A DNA stretch of 14,860 bases, taken from NCBI GenBank assembly GCA_003142355.1, contig PLMF01000223.1, positions 1 through 14,860 of the forward strand, given 5' to 3'. The notes under the pieces were generated by a model. That model did no database searches. It was given only the letters and a program-made list of their open reading frames with translations, and was not told where the DNA came from. Each line of letters opens with the position of its first letter. The stretch's first letter is position 1. The DNA comes from Bryobacterales bacterium (GTDB taxonomy: Bacteria > Acidobacteriota > Terriglobia > Bryobacterales > Bryobacteraceae). A program made the position numbers and the translations under genes. This document shows, one piece after another, positions 1 through 7,434 of the stretch.

Positions 1-1401
<1,401 letters not shown>

Positions 1402-1442
1402 GGAACGGACTTGATCGGGCTGGGCTAGCGCGGGTCGGCTGG

Positions 1443-1450
1443 TATACACT
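1443..1450 (+). promoter_or_regulatory. Possible -10 region of the compound TA operon
   Basis: The spacer between lepA and the first antitoxin contains TATACACT, a reasonable -10 match about 20 nt before the ATG at 1470. No good -35 sits 16-18 nt upstream; TTGATC at 1411 is too distant. This is a weak inference from sequence alone. Confidence 0.25.
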
Positions 1451-1469
1451 GCGGACAGAGGGAGAGACG

Positions 1470-1691
1470 ATGATTCGAACAGTCGAAGCTGTGATCGATG
1501 AGCAGGGCAACGTGCGCCTGCTCGAGCCCGTGCATCTCCCTGCAGGGCGGCGCGCGCTGGTCACCATCCTGGAGGATCGGCAAGTCGCGGGCCCGCCAGA
1601 GACTGCGTTGCTGAGCGAGGCTGCGCTGGCCGAGGACTGGGACCGCCCCGAGGAGGATGAGGCGTGGTCGCACCTGCAGCGGGCGCAGTAA
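1470..1691 (+). CDS. AF2212/DUF104-like antitoxin of a MazF-type pair
   Basis: This 73-residue protein starts at the ATG preceded by the purine-rich GAGGGAGAGACG, a good ribosome binding site; the frame is open further upstream into lepA but those codons overlap lepA and are not needed. The N-terminal half (RTVEAVIDEQGNVRLLEP, then HLPAGRRALVTI) has the short beta-strand pattern of AF2212-like/DUF104 antitoxins. The C-terminal tail (SEAALAEDWDRPEEDEAW) is acidic, as expected for a tail that wraps a MazF-fold toxin. It overlaps the start of the toxin gene by 28 nt, so the two are probably translationally coupled, with the antitoxin made first. Antitoxin function is inferred from fold pattern and gene order; an exact subfamily is not certain. 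Confidence 0.8.
   Translation: MIRTVEAVIDEQGNVRLLEPVHLPAGRRALVTILEDRQVAGPPETALLSEAALAEDWDRPEEDEAWSHLQRAQ
1651..1656 (+). promoter_or_regulatory. Ribosome binding site of the MazF-type toxin
   Basis: A full AGGAGG lies inside the antitoxin gene, 7 nt before the GTG at 1664. An in-frame TGA at 1658-1660 rules out any earlier start for the toxin, so this site fixes the toxin start. Confidence 0.7.
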
Positions 1692-2008
1692 TCCTGGTGC
1701 AGTTTCCATTCTCCGACCTGTCGCGGACGAAGTTGCGCCCGGCAGTGGTTCTTGCGGATGCTGGCCGCGGCGACTGGATTCTGTGCCAGGTGACAAGCAA
1801 GCCTTATAGCGACGCGCGGGCCGTCAAGTTGGATGACGCCAGCTTCGCCGCCGGTTCGTTGCGTACAATCAGCTACGCGCGGCCCGGCAAGCTTTTCACC
1901 GCCAGCCGGGACTTGATGGTAGTGCAGGTTGGCAGGCTGAAGCGGGAACTATTCCAGCAGATCATCCACTCGGTGGTGACACTTTTGGGCGCCGGTGGTT
2001 CCCAGTAG
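1664..2008 (+). CDS. MazF/PemK-family endoribonuclease toxin
   Basis: The 114-residue product has the MazF/PemK SH3-like beta-barrel pattern: VILVQFPFSDLS at about 9-20, KLRPAVVLAD at 23-32 with the conserved Arg25, and ILCQVTSK at 39-46 with the Thr/Ser that matches the second active-site position of the family. MazF toxins are sequence-specific mRNA interferases in the cytoplasm that are held inactive by their antitoxin. The only possible start is GTG 1664, because TGA at 1658 closes the frame upstream. It overlaps the antitoxin gene by 28 nt and is followed after 22 nt by a second antitoxin gene, so both TA pairs may share one transcript. Length is normal and the gene looks intact. Family assignment is firm; the RNA target cannot be read from sequence. 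Confidence 0.9.
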   Translation: MVAPAAGAVILVQFPFSDLSRTKLRPAVVLADAGRGDWILCQVTSKPYSDARAVKLDDASFAAGSLRTISYARPGKLFTASRDLMVVQVGRLKRELFQQIIHSVVTLLGAGGSQ

Positions 2009-2030
2009 GGCCGGTGACCTATCGCCCGCG

Positions 2031-2228
2031 ATGTTTGCAGTGTTGCCGAGGCGGGATCGGCGCAGTCTGGAGGAGGAACTTCGGAGCCTTCTGACGGAAG
2101 CCGCCAGCAAGGCGAAACAGGACCGCACCGCCGAGATGGCGGCATTTCGCAAGATGCTGTGCCGAAAATACGGCACGCTCGCCGACAGCACCGGCGGCAT
2201 TCGCGCGGACCGCCAAGCACGCGGATGA
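2031..2228 (+). CDS. FitA/VapB-like antitoxin, apparently lacking its N-terminal DNA-binding part
   Basis: The 65-residue frame runs from ATG 2031 to TGA 2228 and overlaps the downstream VapC start in an ATGA. RRSLEEELRSLLTEA at about 10-24 matches the second helix of the FitA/VapB ribbon-helix-helix family, and YGTLADSTGGIRADR near the end matches the toxin-binding tail (usual form D-S-x-x-x-I-R-x-D-R). What precedes in this family, the beta-ribbon and first helix of about 20 residues, is missing: only MFAVLPRRD stands before the SLEEE helix, and TAG and TGA codons close other upstream readings. A longer GTG start at 1995 would add 12 residues that do not look like a ribbon either. No clear ribosome binding site is seen. 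It may still neutralise VapC but probably cannot bind DNA in the usual way. Confidence 0.65.
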   Translation: MFAVLPRRDRRSLEEELRSLLTEAASKAKQDRTAEMAAFRKMLCRKYGTLADSTGGIRADRQARG

Positions 2229-2635
2229 TCGTCGTCGATGCCAGCGTCGCAGTCAAGTGGCTGCTGCCGGAGCCGGGCGATGCCGCTGCGCAGGAGTTGC
2301 TTGCGAGCGAGGAGAGGCTCGTGGCGCCCGCTCTGATCCGCACCGAAGTAGCTGCCGCGTTGGCGCGAAGAGCGCGTTTTCGCGAGATTGAACCGCGCGA
2401 TGCCGAGGCCGCAATGGGATTGTGGCTTCAGACTCTGCGGGACAGCGTAATCAGTTTGGTTGCGGATGAGGCAGACCTGGTAACCGCACTGGGACTTGCG
2501 GTGGAGCTGAGCCACCCGTTCGAGGACTGTCTCTATCTGGCGCTTGCGGAACGGCTAGGCGCGCCGCTGGTGACTGCCGACAAGAAGTTTGTGATCAAAG
2601 CCCGTGCTTCGCGTGCCCTGGTGCGGGTGCTCTGA
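2225..2635 (+). CDS. vapC: VapC/FitB-family PIN-domain ribonuclease toxin
   Basis: This 136-residue PIN-domain protein is of normal length for VapC. The acidic metal-binding residues are all present: Asp5 in VVDASVAVKW, Glu41 in RTEVAAAL, Asp101 in HPFEDCLYLALAE and Asp119 in TADKKF. VapC toxins cleave specific structured RNAs, often tRNA, with Mg2+ or Mn2+. The ATG overlaps the stop of the upstream antitoxin gene (ATGA), which decides the start over the earlier in-frame ATG at 2159. The gene is the last of the compound TA operon and converges on the HEAT-repeat operon; a palindrome at 2677-2727 separates them. Family assignment is secure. Confidence 0.92.
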   Translation: MIVVDASVAVKWLLPEPGDAAAQELLASEERLVAPALIRTEVAAALARRARFREIEPRDAEAAMGLWLQTLRDSVISLVADEADLVTALGLAVELSHPFEDCLYLALAERLGAPLVTADKKFVIKARASRALVRVL

Positions 2636-2676
2636 TTCATCGGCGGCGGGGCAGGTGGCTTATGCCGGCTCGAAGA

Positions 2677-2727
2677 AAAAGGGGACAGACACGTTTAAAC
2701 TTAGGGTAATTGCGTCTGACCCCTTTT
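2677..2727. repeat. REP-like palindrome / probable bidirectional terminator
   Basis: The arms 2677-2690 (AAAAGGGGACAGAC) and 2714-2727 (GTCTGACCCCTTTT) pair over 14 bp with one mismatch and a 23-nt loop. Each strand ends in a T-run after a GC-rich stem, so it can serve as an intrinsic terminator for both the vapC operon and the convergent HEAT operon. The GACAGAC-ACGTTT core is shared with the second palindrome at 7352-7430, which suggests a dispersed family, perhaps one mobilised by RAYT transposases; that link is inference. The right half lies inside the coding end of the minus-strand HEAT gene. Confidence 0.7.
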
Positions 2728-3693
2728 CAGCAGGTCCTCCAGGAATGCTAGCACGCGCGGGTCGCGGGATTGGGCCAGCGAGGACATGGCCTGTTTGCGC
2801 ACGTCGGCGTTTTGAGTGGTCTTCACCACTTCAATCAGCGGCGGAATGCCTTCGCCGTCCGGCAGGACGCGCAGCGCGGAAACGGCGCGGCGTCTCACCT
2901 GGGCATCGGGGTCTTTCTCGATGACTTCGCGGATCACCGCGACGGTCTTCGGTCCGGACTTGCGGCCGAGCGCCGCGATCGCTTGCGCGCGGAGACGCGG
3001 ATTTCGGTCGGCGCGCGCGGTGGAGATCAACAAATCGGCCGCTTCCGGCTCCTTGCTCACCGCCAGGGCGGAGATGGCGCGCTCGCGCACGGGTTCGCTG
3101 GGGTCGCTCGCGATCAGGTTCTTGAGGACTTCAAACCCCCGCCGGCTGCGCGTTGAACCGAACCAGGCGACCGTCCGCTGGCGCAGTGATTCTGGCTGAT
3201 CGGGCGCCATGAATCGCTCGAGAGCCGCATCGGCCGCCGGGCCGGCGTGGAGCGCGATGGCTTTCACGGCGCCATCGCCCGGAACGAACGTCGCCAGCAG
3301 AGCAACGCTTTCGGCGGGCTGGACATCCGCGATCCAGTGCACCGGATCGCCGCCGGCGTCGATTTCGCACTCCGGCGATAGCGCGCGGATGCGGCTGACG
3401 GCGTTGGCTTCCACGCGGAACAGGATCACGGCGTGGTCGGGCGGCTCCAGGTGTATGACGCCGGGGGCGTACCATCCGCCGGGGCTGACCAGCTCGCACC
3501 CAAGCTGCGAGCCGCCGGCCGCCGGCACAGTATATCCGATCCACGCCGGCTGCGGCTCGGCCGTGAGCAGCGGCCGGAACTCGCGTTCCAACCCGGTGGC
3601 GGCCGAACGCGTGTCCACCTTGGCGTTGATCAGCAACTTGGGCTGCGCCGCGAGCGGGAGCGCGGCCGCCATCAGCCAGAAAGCGCGTGTCAC
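2701..3693 (-). CDS. Exported HEAT-repeat protein
   Basis: The 330-residue product begins with a short hydrophobic leader (MTRAFWLMAAALPLAA, then QPK), a probable signal peptide. Residues of about 20-170 form an uncharacterised beta-rich region; from about 175 to the end there are helical HEAT repeats (units such as PVRERAISALA, RLRAQAIAALG, QVRRRAVSALR and DVRKQAMSSLA at roughly 31-residue spacing). HEAT repeats make protein-binding scaffolds; the partner is unknown. The GTG start overlaps the TGA of the upstream gene (GTGA), so translation is probably coupled. The last residues (KRGQTQLP) and the TAA stop are encoded by the REP-like palindrome at 2677-2727, so the natural C-terminus has probably been replaced or extended. 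Confidence 0.85.
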   Translation of the reverse strand: MTRAFWLMAAALPLAAQPKLLINAKVDTRSAATGLEREFRPLLTAEPQPAWIGYTVPAAGGSQLGCELVSPGGWYAPGVIHLEPPDHAVILFRVEANAVSRIRALSPECEIDAGGDPVHWIADVQPAESVALLATFVPGDGAVKAIALHAGPAADAALERFMAPDQPESLRQRTVAWFGSTRSRRGFEVLKNLIASDPSEPVRERAISALAVSKEPEAADLLISTARADRNPRLRAQAIAALGRKSGPKTVAVIREVIEKDPDAQVRRRAVSALRVLPDGEGIPPLIEVVKTTQNADVRKQAMSSLAQSRDPRVLAFLEDLLKRGQTQLP

Positions 3694-4982
3694 TTGAGGA
3701 TCTCCATCAGGTAGTCGGTGGCTTCTTTGCCTCGCATGGTGGAGAGGTAGCGGACAATGGTCTTCTTCAGTTCCGGGTCTTTCTCGTTGCGCGCCAGGTC
3801 CACCATTGCCTTGGCATTGCCGTGGGCGAACAGCGTCTCGACGATGGTCTGTTTCACCTGCTTGTCCTGGTCGGAACCGTAGATCGCCACCAACGCATCG
3901 CCGTTGGGTGAGCCAGCACTACCCACGTACCGGATGGCGTCGAGCCGAAGCTCGGGAGCCTTCTCGGTTTTCGCTATCTGCAACAGGTGCTCGGTGTCGC
4001 GGTTGGCCATGTACGCGTTCAAAATGGCACGCTTCACGTTGGCGTCGCTGGTGGAAGCGTAGATCTCGGCGAGAAGCTGCCCGTTGCCGGCGCCTTGCCG
4101 CCGCCTGGCCACGCCCACATAGGTGATGGCCTTCACCTGGAGGTCGGGATTGCCGCCGCCGCGCGCCACCTGCTCCAGCAGTTGCTGGGCTTTGGGCACG
4201 CTGCTCTGCGCCAGCACAAACAGCGCGCGCTCCTTCAACTTGGGCGACTGCGCGCCCTTCAGCAGGTTTTCGAGCAGCGGAATGGCGCGCTCCGAATCCG
4301 ACTGCATGAGGCCGTTGATGGCCATCAGCTTGAGGTCCTCGTCCGATTCGCTTTCGGGCGCCACTTTCTGGCCGGAAGCCTGCTTGACTTCAACCTCGAG
4401 CGCTTTGGCATCGTCCAGCCAGCGGCTGCTGGCGTATGATTTGCGCAGCTCGGCGATGGCCGCTATAGCTTCGTCGCGACGGCCCAGCTTGTTGAGCGTG
4501 TAGGCCTTCCAGTAGAGGGCCCCATCCGCTCGCGAACCGGCGCGGGCGGCCACCTGGTTGAAATCTTCCAGGGCCTGGTCCCAGCGGCGGCTGTCGAGCG
4601 CACGCTGGCCGTCCTGGTAGAGGCGATCGTCGCTTTCCGTGCGGCGCCTGGGAAATGGAACCATGGTCTGGGCAAGGGCCATCGGCCCAACGGTGTCGAA
4701 CTTGAACTTGGCTTGCACGTCGGCCATCTTCTCTTGGACCTGAGCCATCTTCTCCTGATTCTGGAAGAGCATCTCTTGAGCCTTGATCTGGGCCTCCTCC
4801 GCCACGTCGTTAACCCAGTCGGGGGAGAACGCGTCAAGGGGAGGCATCGGCGCAACGGCCGGGCGCGGCGCGGCCGGTGGCGCCGGCGGTTGCGGAGCAA
4901 CGGGCGCCGGAGCCTGTGCCAGCGCCAGGGCGGCCGTCAACACCAGGCCGCAAACGGAAGTGAGGAATCGATATTGAATCAT
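3690..4982 (-). CDS. Exported TPR and HEAT-repeat protein
   Basis: The 430-residue protein starts at ATG 4982 with AAGGAAGG about 14 nt upstream. A signal peptide of about 22 residues (ending ALALAQA) is followed by a Pro/Ala-rich linker (23-50), a glutamine/lysine-rich coiled-coil-like stretch (about 62-95, QEKMAQVQEKMADVQ), TPR-type helices at about 118-190 (including WDQALEDFNQVAARA and GRRDEAIAAIAELRKSY), and HEAT-type repeats from about 210 to the end (LKLMAINGLMQSD, VKRAILNAYM, LKKTIVRYLS). It probably sits in the periplasm as a scaffold. It is the third gene of the sigma factor operon, 17 nt after the anti-sigma gene and overlapping the next HEAT gene by 4 nt. A role in envelope stress sensing is inferred from context only. 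Confidence 0.87.
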   Translation of the reverse strand: MIQYRFLTSVCGLVLTAALALAQAPAPVAPQPPAPPAAPRPAVAPMPPLDAFSPDWVNDVAEEAQIKAQEMLFQNQEKMAQVQEKMADVQAKFKFDTVGPMALAQTMVPFPRRRTESDDRLYQDGQRALDSRRWDQALEDFNQVAARAGSRADGALYWKAYTLNKLGRRDEAIAAIAELRKSYASSRWLDDAKALEVEVKQASGQKVAPESESDEDLKLMAINGLMQSDSERAIPLLENLLKGAQSPKLKERALFVLAQSSVPKAQQLLEQVARGGGNPDLQVKAITYVGVARRRQGAGNGQLLAEIYASTSDANVKRAILNAYMANRDTEHLLQIAKTEKAPELRLDAIRYVGSAGSPNGDALVAIYGSDQDKQVKQTIVETLFAHGNAKAMVDLARNEKDPELKKTIVRYLSTMRGKEATDYLMEILK

Positions 4983-4999
4983 GATGGTTTGAACCTTCC

Positions 5000-5740
5000 T
5001 TATAACTTCTGCCTTTCCTGGTTCCGGACATTCGAGCCCAGCACCCGGATCTTGAACAAAATGCCTTCGGCTTCCAGTCTCTGCCGCAACTTCTCCAATT
5101 CCCCCGCCGAGAGGCGCGAGGGCGCGTGCGTGATATCCAGCAGCACCCGCTCCAGCTCGTCGAGGACGCTGGCCACAGCCGAGTCTCCCGTGTGGCCCGC
5201 GGTCTGCCGGTAGAGGCGATTTTCGCTGACCAGGTCCACCGCGCGCTCCTGCTCGGAGGAGATATCGAGCGAGCCTGGGGAGTGGGCGTTGGCCAGCTCG
5301 ATCAGGACCATTTGAGAACGCTCCAGGTAATCGCCCACCGCCACCAGCAGGATACGCTCGCCGGCCTGGGGGTCGGCGGCGGCCAGTTGGACGGGCTGGC
5401 GCGGGTGAGGGTAAAAACGGCCCGCCAGGAACGCCGCCACCAGAAGCGCCGCGAAAGCAGCGCTAGCCGCGGCCCAGCGCCATGGGGCAGGCAGAGCCCA
5501 GAGCCAGCGGGCACGGCGCCGCGCCGGCAAGCGGTGTTCGATGCGCTTCCAGACCTGCTCGCCGTACTCCGCGCCGGGCTCCGGCACGGGCAGGGAATCC
5601 ACCACGTTCAGCGTCCGCTGGAGCGAGCCATAGAGCGTGCGGCAGTCCTCGCATTCGCCGAGGTGCCGCTCGGCGGCGAGGGCATCGTCCTCTTCGCCGT
5701 AGTAATGCAGAATCAATTGTTCTTCGCTCAGGTGGTTCAT
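5000..5740 (-). CDS. Membrane-bound zinc-binding anti-sigma factor (zf-HC2 type)
   Basis: The 246-residue product starts at ATG 5740, which overlaps the sigma gene stop in ATGA; an upstream in-frame ATG at 5827 would overlap the sigma gene by about 90 nt and is not preferred. The N-terminal domain carries the ZAS signature His26-x3-Cys30-x2-Cys33 (RHLGECEDC), which binds zinc and clamps ECF sigma factors. A single membrane segment follows at about 87-107 (WRWAAASAAFAALLVAAFLA), flanked on the cytoplasmic side by an Arg-rich stretch. Residues 110-246 are predicted outside the membrane and are probably the sensing part, with a charged helical end (LSAGELEKLRQRLEAEG). The protein is expected to hold the adjacent sigma factor at the membrane. 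The signal it senses is not apparent. Confidence 0.88.
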   Translation of the reverse strand: MNHLSEEQLILHYYGEEDDALAAERHLGECEDCRTLYGSLQRTLNVVDSLPVPEPGAEYGEQVWKRIEHRLPARRRARWLWALPAPWRWAAASAAFAALLVAAFLAGRFYPHPRQPVQLAAADPQAGERILLVAVGDYLERSQMVLIELANAHSPGSLDISSEQERAVDLVSENRLYRQTAGHTGDSAVASVLDELERVLLDITHAPSRLSAGELEKLRQRLEAEGILFKIRVLGSNVRNQERQKL

Positions 5741-6321
5741 CTTGCCCCGCTCACTAGAGGTTCCAGCGCCCGCCGCAGTTTCTGCACGGCGCGGAACACG
5801 CTGTGCTTGGCCGCGCCGGGTTGGCACCCCAGGACGCGGCTGACGTCTTCAATGCGCATGCCTTCGAAATGCCGGAGCACGAAGGCGGTTCTCTCGGAGG
5901 CGCTCAGCTCGTTCATGGCCTCGGCCACGCACTCACGGACTTGGCCGCTCATGGCCAGGCGATCGGGCGTGGGATCGCCGGACGGCAGCGAGAGGACCGG
6001 ATCTTCCATCTCGGAGAGCCCGGCTTCCGGGCCCGCCTCCTGTTTCGAGCGGCGCTTGCGCGAGCGAATCACATCCAGCGAGCAGTTGGTGGCGATGCGG
6101 TACAGCCAGGTTCCGAAACTCGCCCGTTCATCGAACTTGCCGAGCTGGCGCCAGGCCCGGAGAAAGCTCTCCTGGACCACGTCCTCGGCGTCATGTTGGT
6201 TGCCAGTCATACGAAACGCCAGGCGGAACAGAGGACGGCCATGGCGCTCCACCAGCGCCCGAAAGGCGTCGGCGTCGCCCAAGCGCGCCTTGGCGACAAA
6301 GGCTAAATCGGTCAGCTCCAT
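5737..6321 (-). CDS. ECF-family RNA polymerase sigma factor (RpoE-like)
   Basis: The 194-residue protein has the two ECF domains: sigma-2 at about 10-90 (FRMTGNQHDAEDVVQESFLR, then FGTWLYRIATNCSLDVIRSR) for core RNA polymerase and -10 recognition, and sigma-4 at about 135-190 (LSASERTAFVLRHFEGMRIE, then DVSRVLGCQPGAAKHSVFRA) for -35 binding. ATG 6321 is the first plausible start; the ribosome binding site is weak. It heads a four-gene minus-strand operon and overlaps the anti-sigma gene by 4 nt, the usual arrangement for a sigma factor kept inactive by its cognate membrane anti-sigma protein. Autoregulation is likely, but no convincing promoter could be read in 6322-6400. Confidence 0.93.
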   Translation of the reverse strand: MELTDLAFVAKARLGDADAFRALVERHGRPLFRLAFRMTGNQHDAEDVVQESFLRAWRQLGKFDERASFGTWLYRIATNCSLDVIRSRKRRSKQEAGPEAGLSEMEDPVLSLPSGDPTPDRLAMSGQVRECVAEAMNELSASERTAFVLRHFEGMRIEDVSRVLGCQPGAAKHSVFRAVQKLRRALEPLVSGAR

Positions 6322-6655
6322 CCCGGCTGTCTTTTAGACTGCGGCTTTAGGGCGTGGTTAGCAAACAACCCGAAAACCTCTATTGGCCGCGGCTTCCCAC
6401 GCCGAGGGCCGCGGATTTCAGGCGTGCCTTTTCGCGTTCGAGCGTCTGGGTCGCATCATCGACACTGGTCCGAAGGAGGGCGGCCTCGGTCACGTCACGA
6501 ACCGCCGCGGGGTCCTGAACGAAGAGACCACCCGTCACCCCGATCTTTTCGTTTGCCGCCAGCTCCGCCAACCCTGGCCCGCCTTCTGGGAGCAGTTCCG
6601 GAACTACGGGTGACCGCCGCGCAGACGCCGGCGTAAAGGGTATGATGTTGGACTT
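6322..6655. other. Intergenic stretch between divergent sigma operon and transporter
   Basis: This 334-base gap must hold the divergent promoters of the ECF sigma operon and the metal transporter. TATGAT at 6641-6646 is a good -10 candidate for the plus strand, only 9 nt before the transporter ATG, which would give an almost leaderless mRNA, but no matching -35 was found. A minus-strand frame at 6380-6571 could encode about 63 residues (see separate entry). No repeat, RNA gene or terminator was recognised. Confidence 0.5.
6380..6571 (-). CDS. Doubtful small ORF or gene remnant
   Basis: A minus-strand frame from TTG 6571 to TAG 6380 reads as about 63 residues with a credible composition (AANEKIGVTGGLFVQDP, then LERERAR-like charged helix near the end) and GC-rich third positions. 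The frame stays open upstream through the antisense of the transporter, so no natural start is defined, and the ribosome binding site is poor. It could be a short real gene ahead of the sigma operon, the 3' remnant of a decayed gene, or chance. No family was recognised. Confidence 0.18.
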   Translation of the reverse strand: MAELAANEKIGVTGGLFVQDPAAVRDVTEAALLRTSVDDATQTLEREKARLKSAALGVGSRGQ

Positions 6656-7351
6656 ATGCCCAGTACGCCGCACGTTGAAAAACACTTCGCAGCCTCGGAG
6701 ACAGTCCGGGACGTGGTGATCGGGATGTCGGACGGCCTGACGGTTCCGTTCGCCCTGGCCGCGGGCCTTTCCGGAACCGTCGCATCCACCGGCATTATCG
6801 TCATCGCCGGGATAGCGGAGATTGCCGCCGGATCGATCGCCATGGGCCTGGGCGGCTATCTGGCGGCGCGCACGGACCGGGACCACTACCGATCGGAGCG
6901 CGAGCGCGAGATCCGCGAGACGGTCGAGGTGCCCGATAAAGAAACCGAGGAGGTGGCCGACGTTTTCCGCGGCTACGGCATGTCGGAGCAGGACCTCGCC
7001 CCGGTGGTTAAGGCGGTCTGCGCCGACCAGGGGCGTTGGGTCGATTTCATGATGCGCTTCGAGCTCGGCTTCGAAGAGCCCGACCCCAGCCGCGCGCGCA
7101 ACAGCGCGGCGACCATCGCGATTTCCTACATCCTCGGCGGCCTGGTGCCGCTGGCCCCGTACATGCTCGTCCGCCAACTCTACTCGGCGCTTTCGGTTTC
7201 GGTGGTGGTGACGCTGCTGGCGCTTTTCGTCTTCGGCTACGTCAAGGGCAAGTTGACGGGCATTTCGGCTTTGCGCGGCGGCCTGCAGACGGTGACCATC
7301 GGTGGCCTGGCATCGGCCGCCGCATTCGGCCTGGCGAGATGGATCAGCTAA
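6656..7351 (+). CDS. VIT1/CCC1-family iron/manganese transporter
   Basis: The 231-residue membrane protein matches the vacuolar iron transporter family in order: RDVVIGMSDGLTVPFALAAG at about 21-40 (first helix with the conserved DGL), AGIAEIAAGSIAMGLGGYLA at about 51-70 (second helix), a cytoplasmic acidic loop at 75-150 rich in Glu (SERERE, VPDKETEEVADVF, MMRFELGFEE) that in this family forms the metal-binding domain, and three further helices from about 153 to the end (SYILGGLVPLAPYM, VVVTLLALFVFGYVKG, then TVTIGGLASAAAFGLA). It would export divalent metal, Fe2+ or Mn2+, from the cytoplasm. The length is normal. Its stop codon abuts the palindrome at 7352-7430, a likely terminator. Substrate preference cannot be read from sequence. 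Confidence 0.93.
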   Translation: MPSTPHVEKHFAASETVRDVVIGMSDGLTVPFALAAGLSGTVASTGIIVIAGIAEIAAGSIAMGLGGYLAARTDRDHYRSEREREIRETVEVPDKETEEVADVFRGYGMSEQDLAPVVKAVCADQGRWVDFMMRFELGFEEPDPSRARNSAATIAISYILGGLVPLAPYMLVRQLYSALSVSVVVTLLALFVFGYVKGKLTGISALRGGLQTVTIGGLASAAAFGLARWIS

Positions 7352-7430
7352 AAAACCCGGTGACAGACGGAACGTTTCCCGGTTTTCGCGGGCAAGAAAC
7401 ATGGAAACGTTCCGTCTGTCACCGGGTTTT
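7352..7430. repeat. Perfect 28-bp inverted repeat (REP-like palindrome, possible terminator)
   Basis: Bases 7352-7379 and 7403-7430 are exact reverse complements over 28 bp, around a 23-nt loop. The stem contains GACAGACGGAACGTTTCC, close to the GACAGAC-ACGTTT core of the palindrome at 2677-2727, so the two look like members of one dispersed family. It starts one base after the transporter stop codon, with a GC stem followed by TTTT, and can act as an intrinsic terminator. The right arm ends 4 nt before the GTG chosen as the start of the SNF2 gene. Confidence 0.85.
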
Positions 7431-7434
7431 GGCA

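Noticed and set aside
6656..7402. Minus-strand frame running opposite the VIT1 transporter
   Set aside because: The transporter reading has family motifs and membrane helices in the right order, so the antisense is a shadow.
7036..7434. Upstream extension of the SNF2 frame into the transporter gene
   Set aside because: The frame is open by chance through the transporter; its peptide there is Arg/Pro/His-rich and not SNF2-like. Only ATG 7339 or later starts are reasonable.
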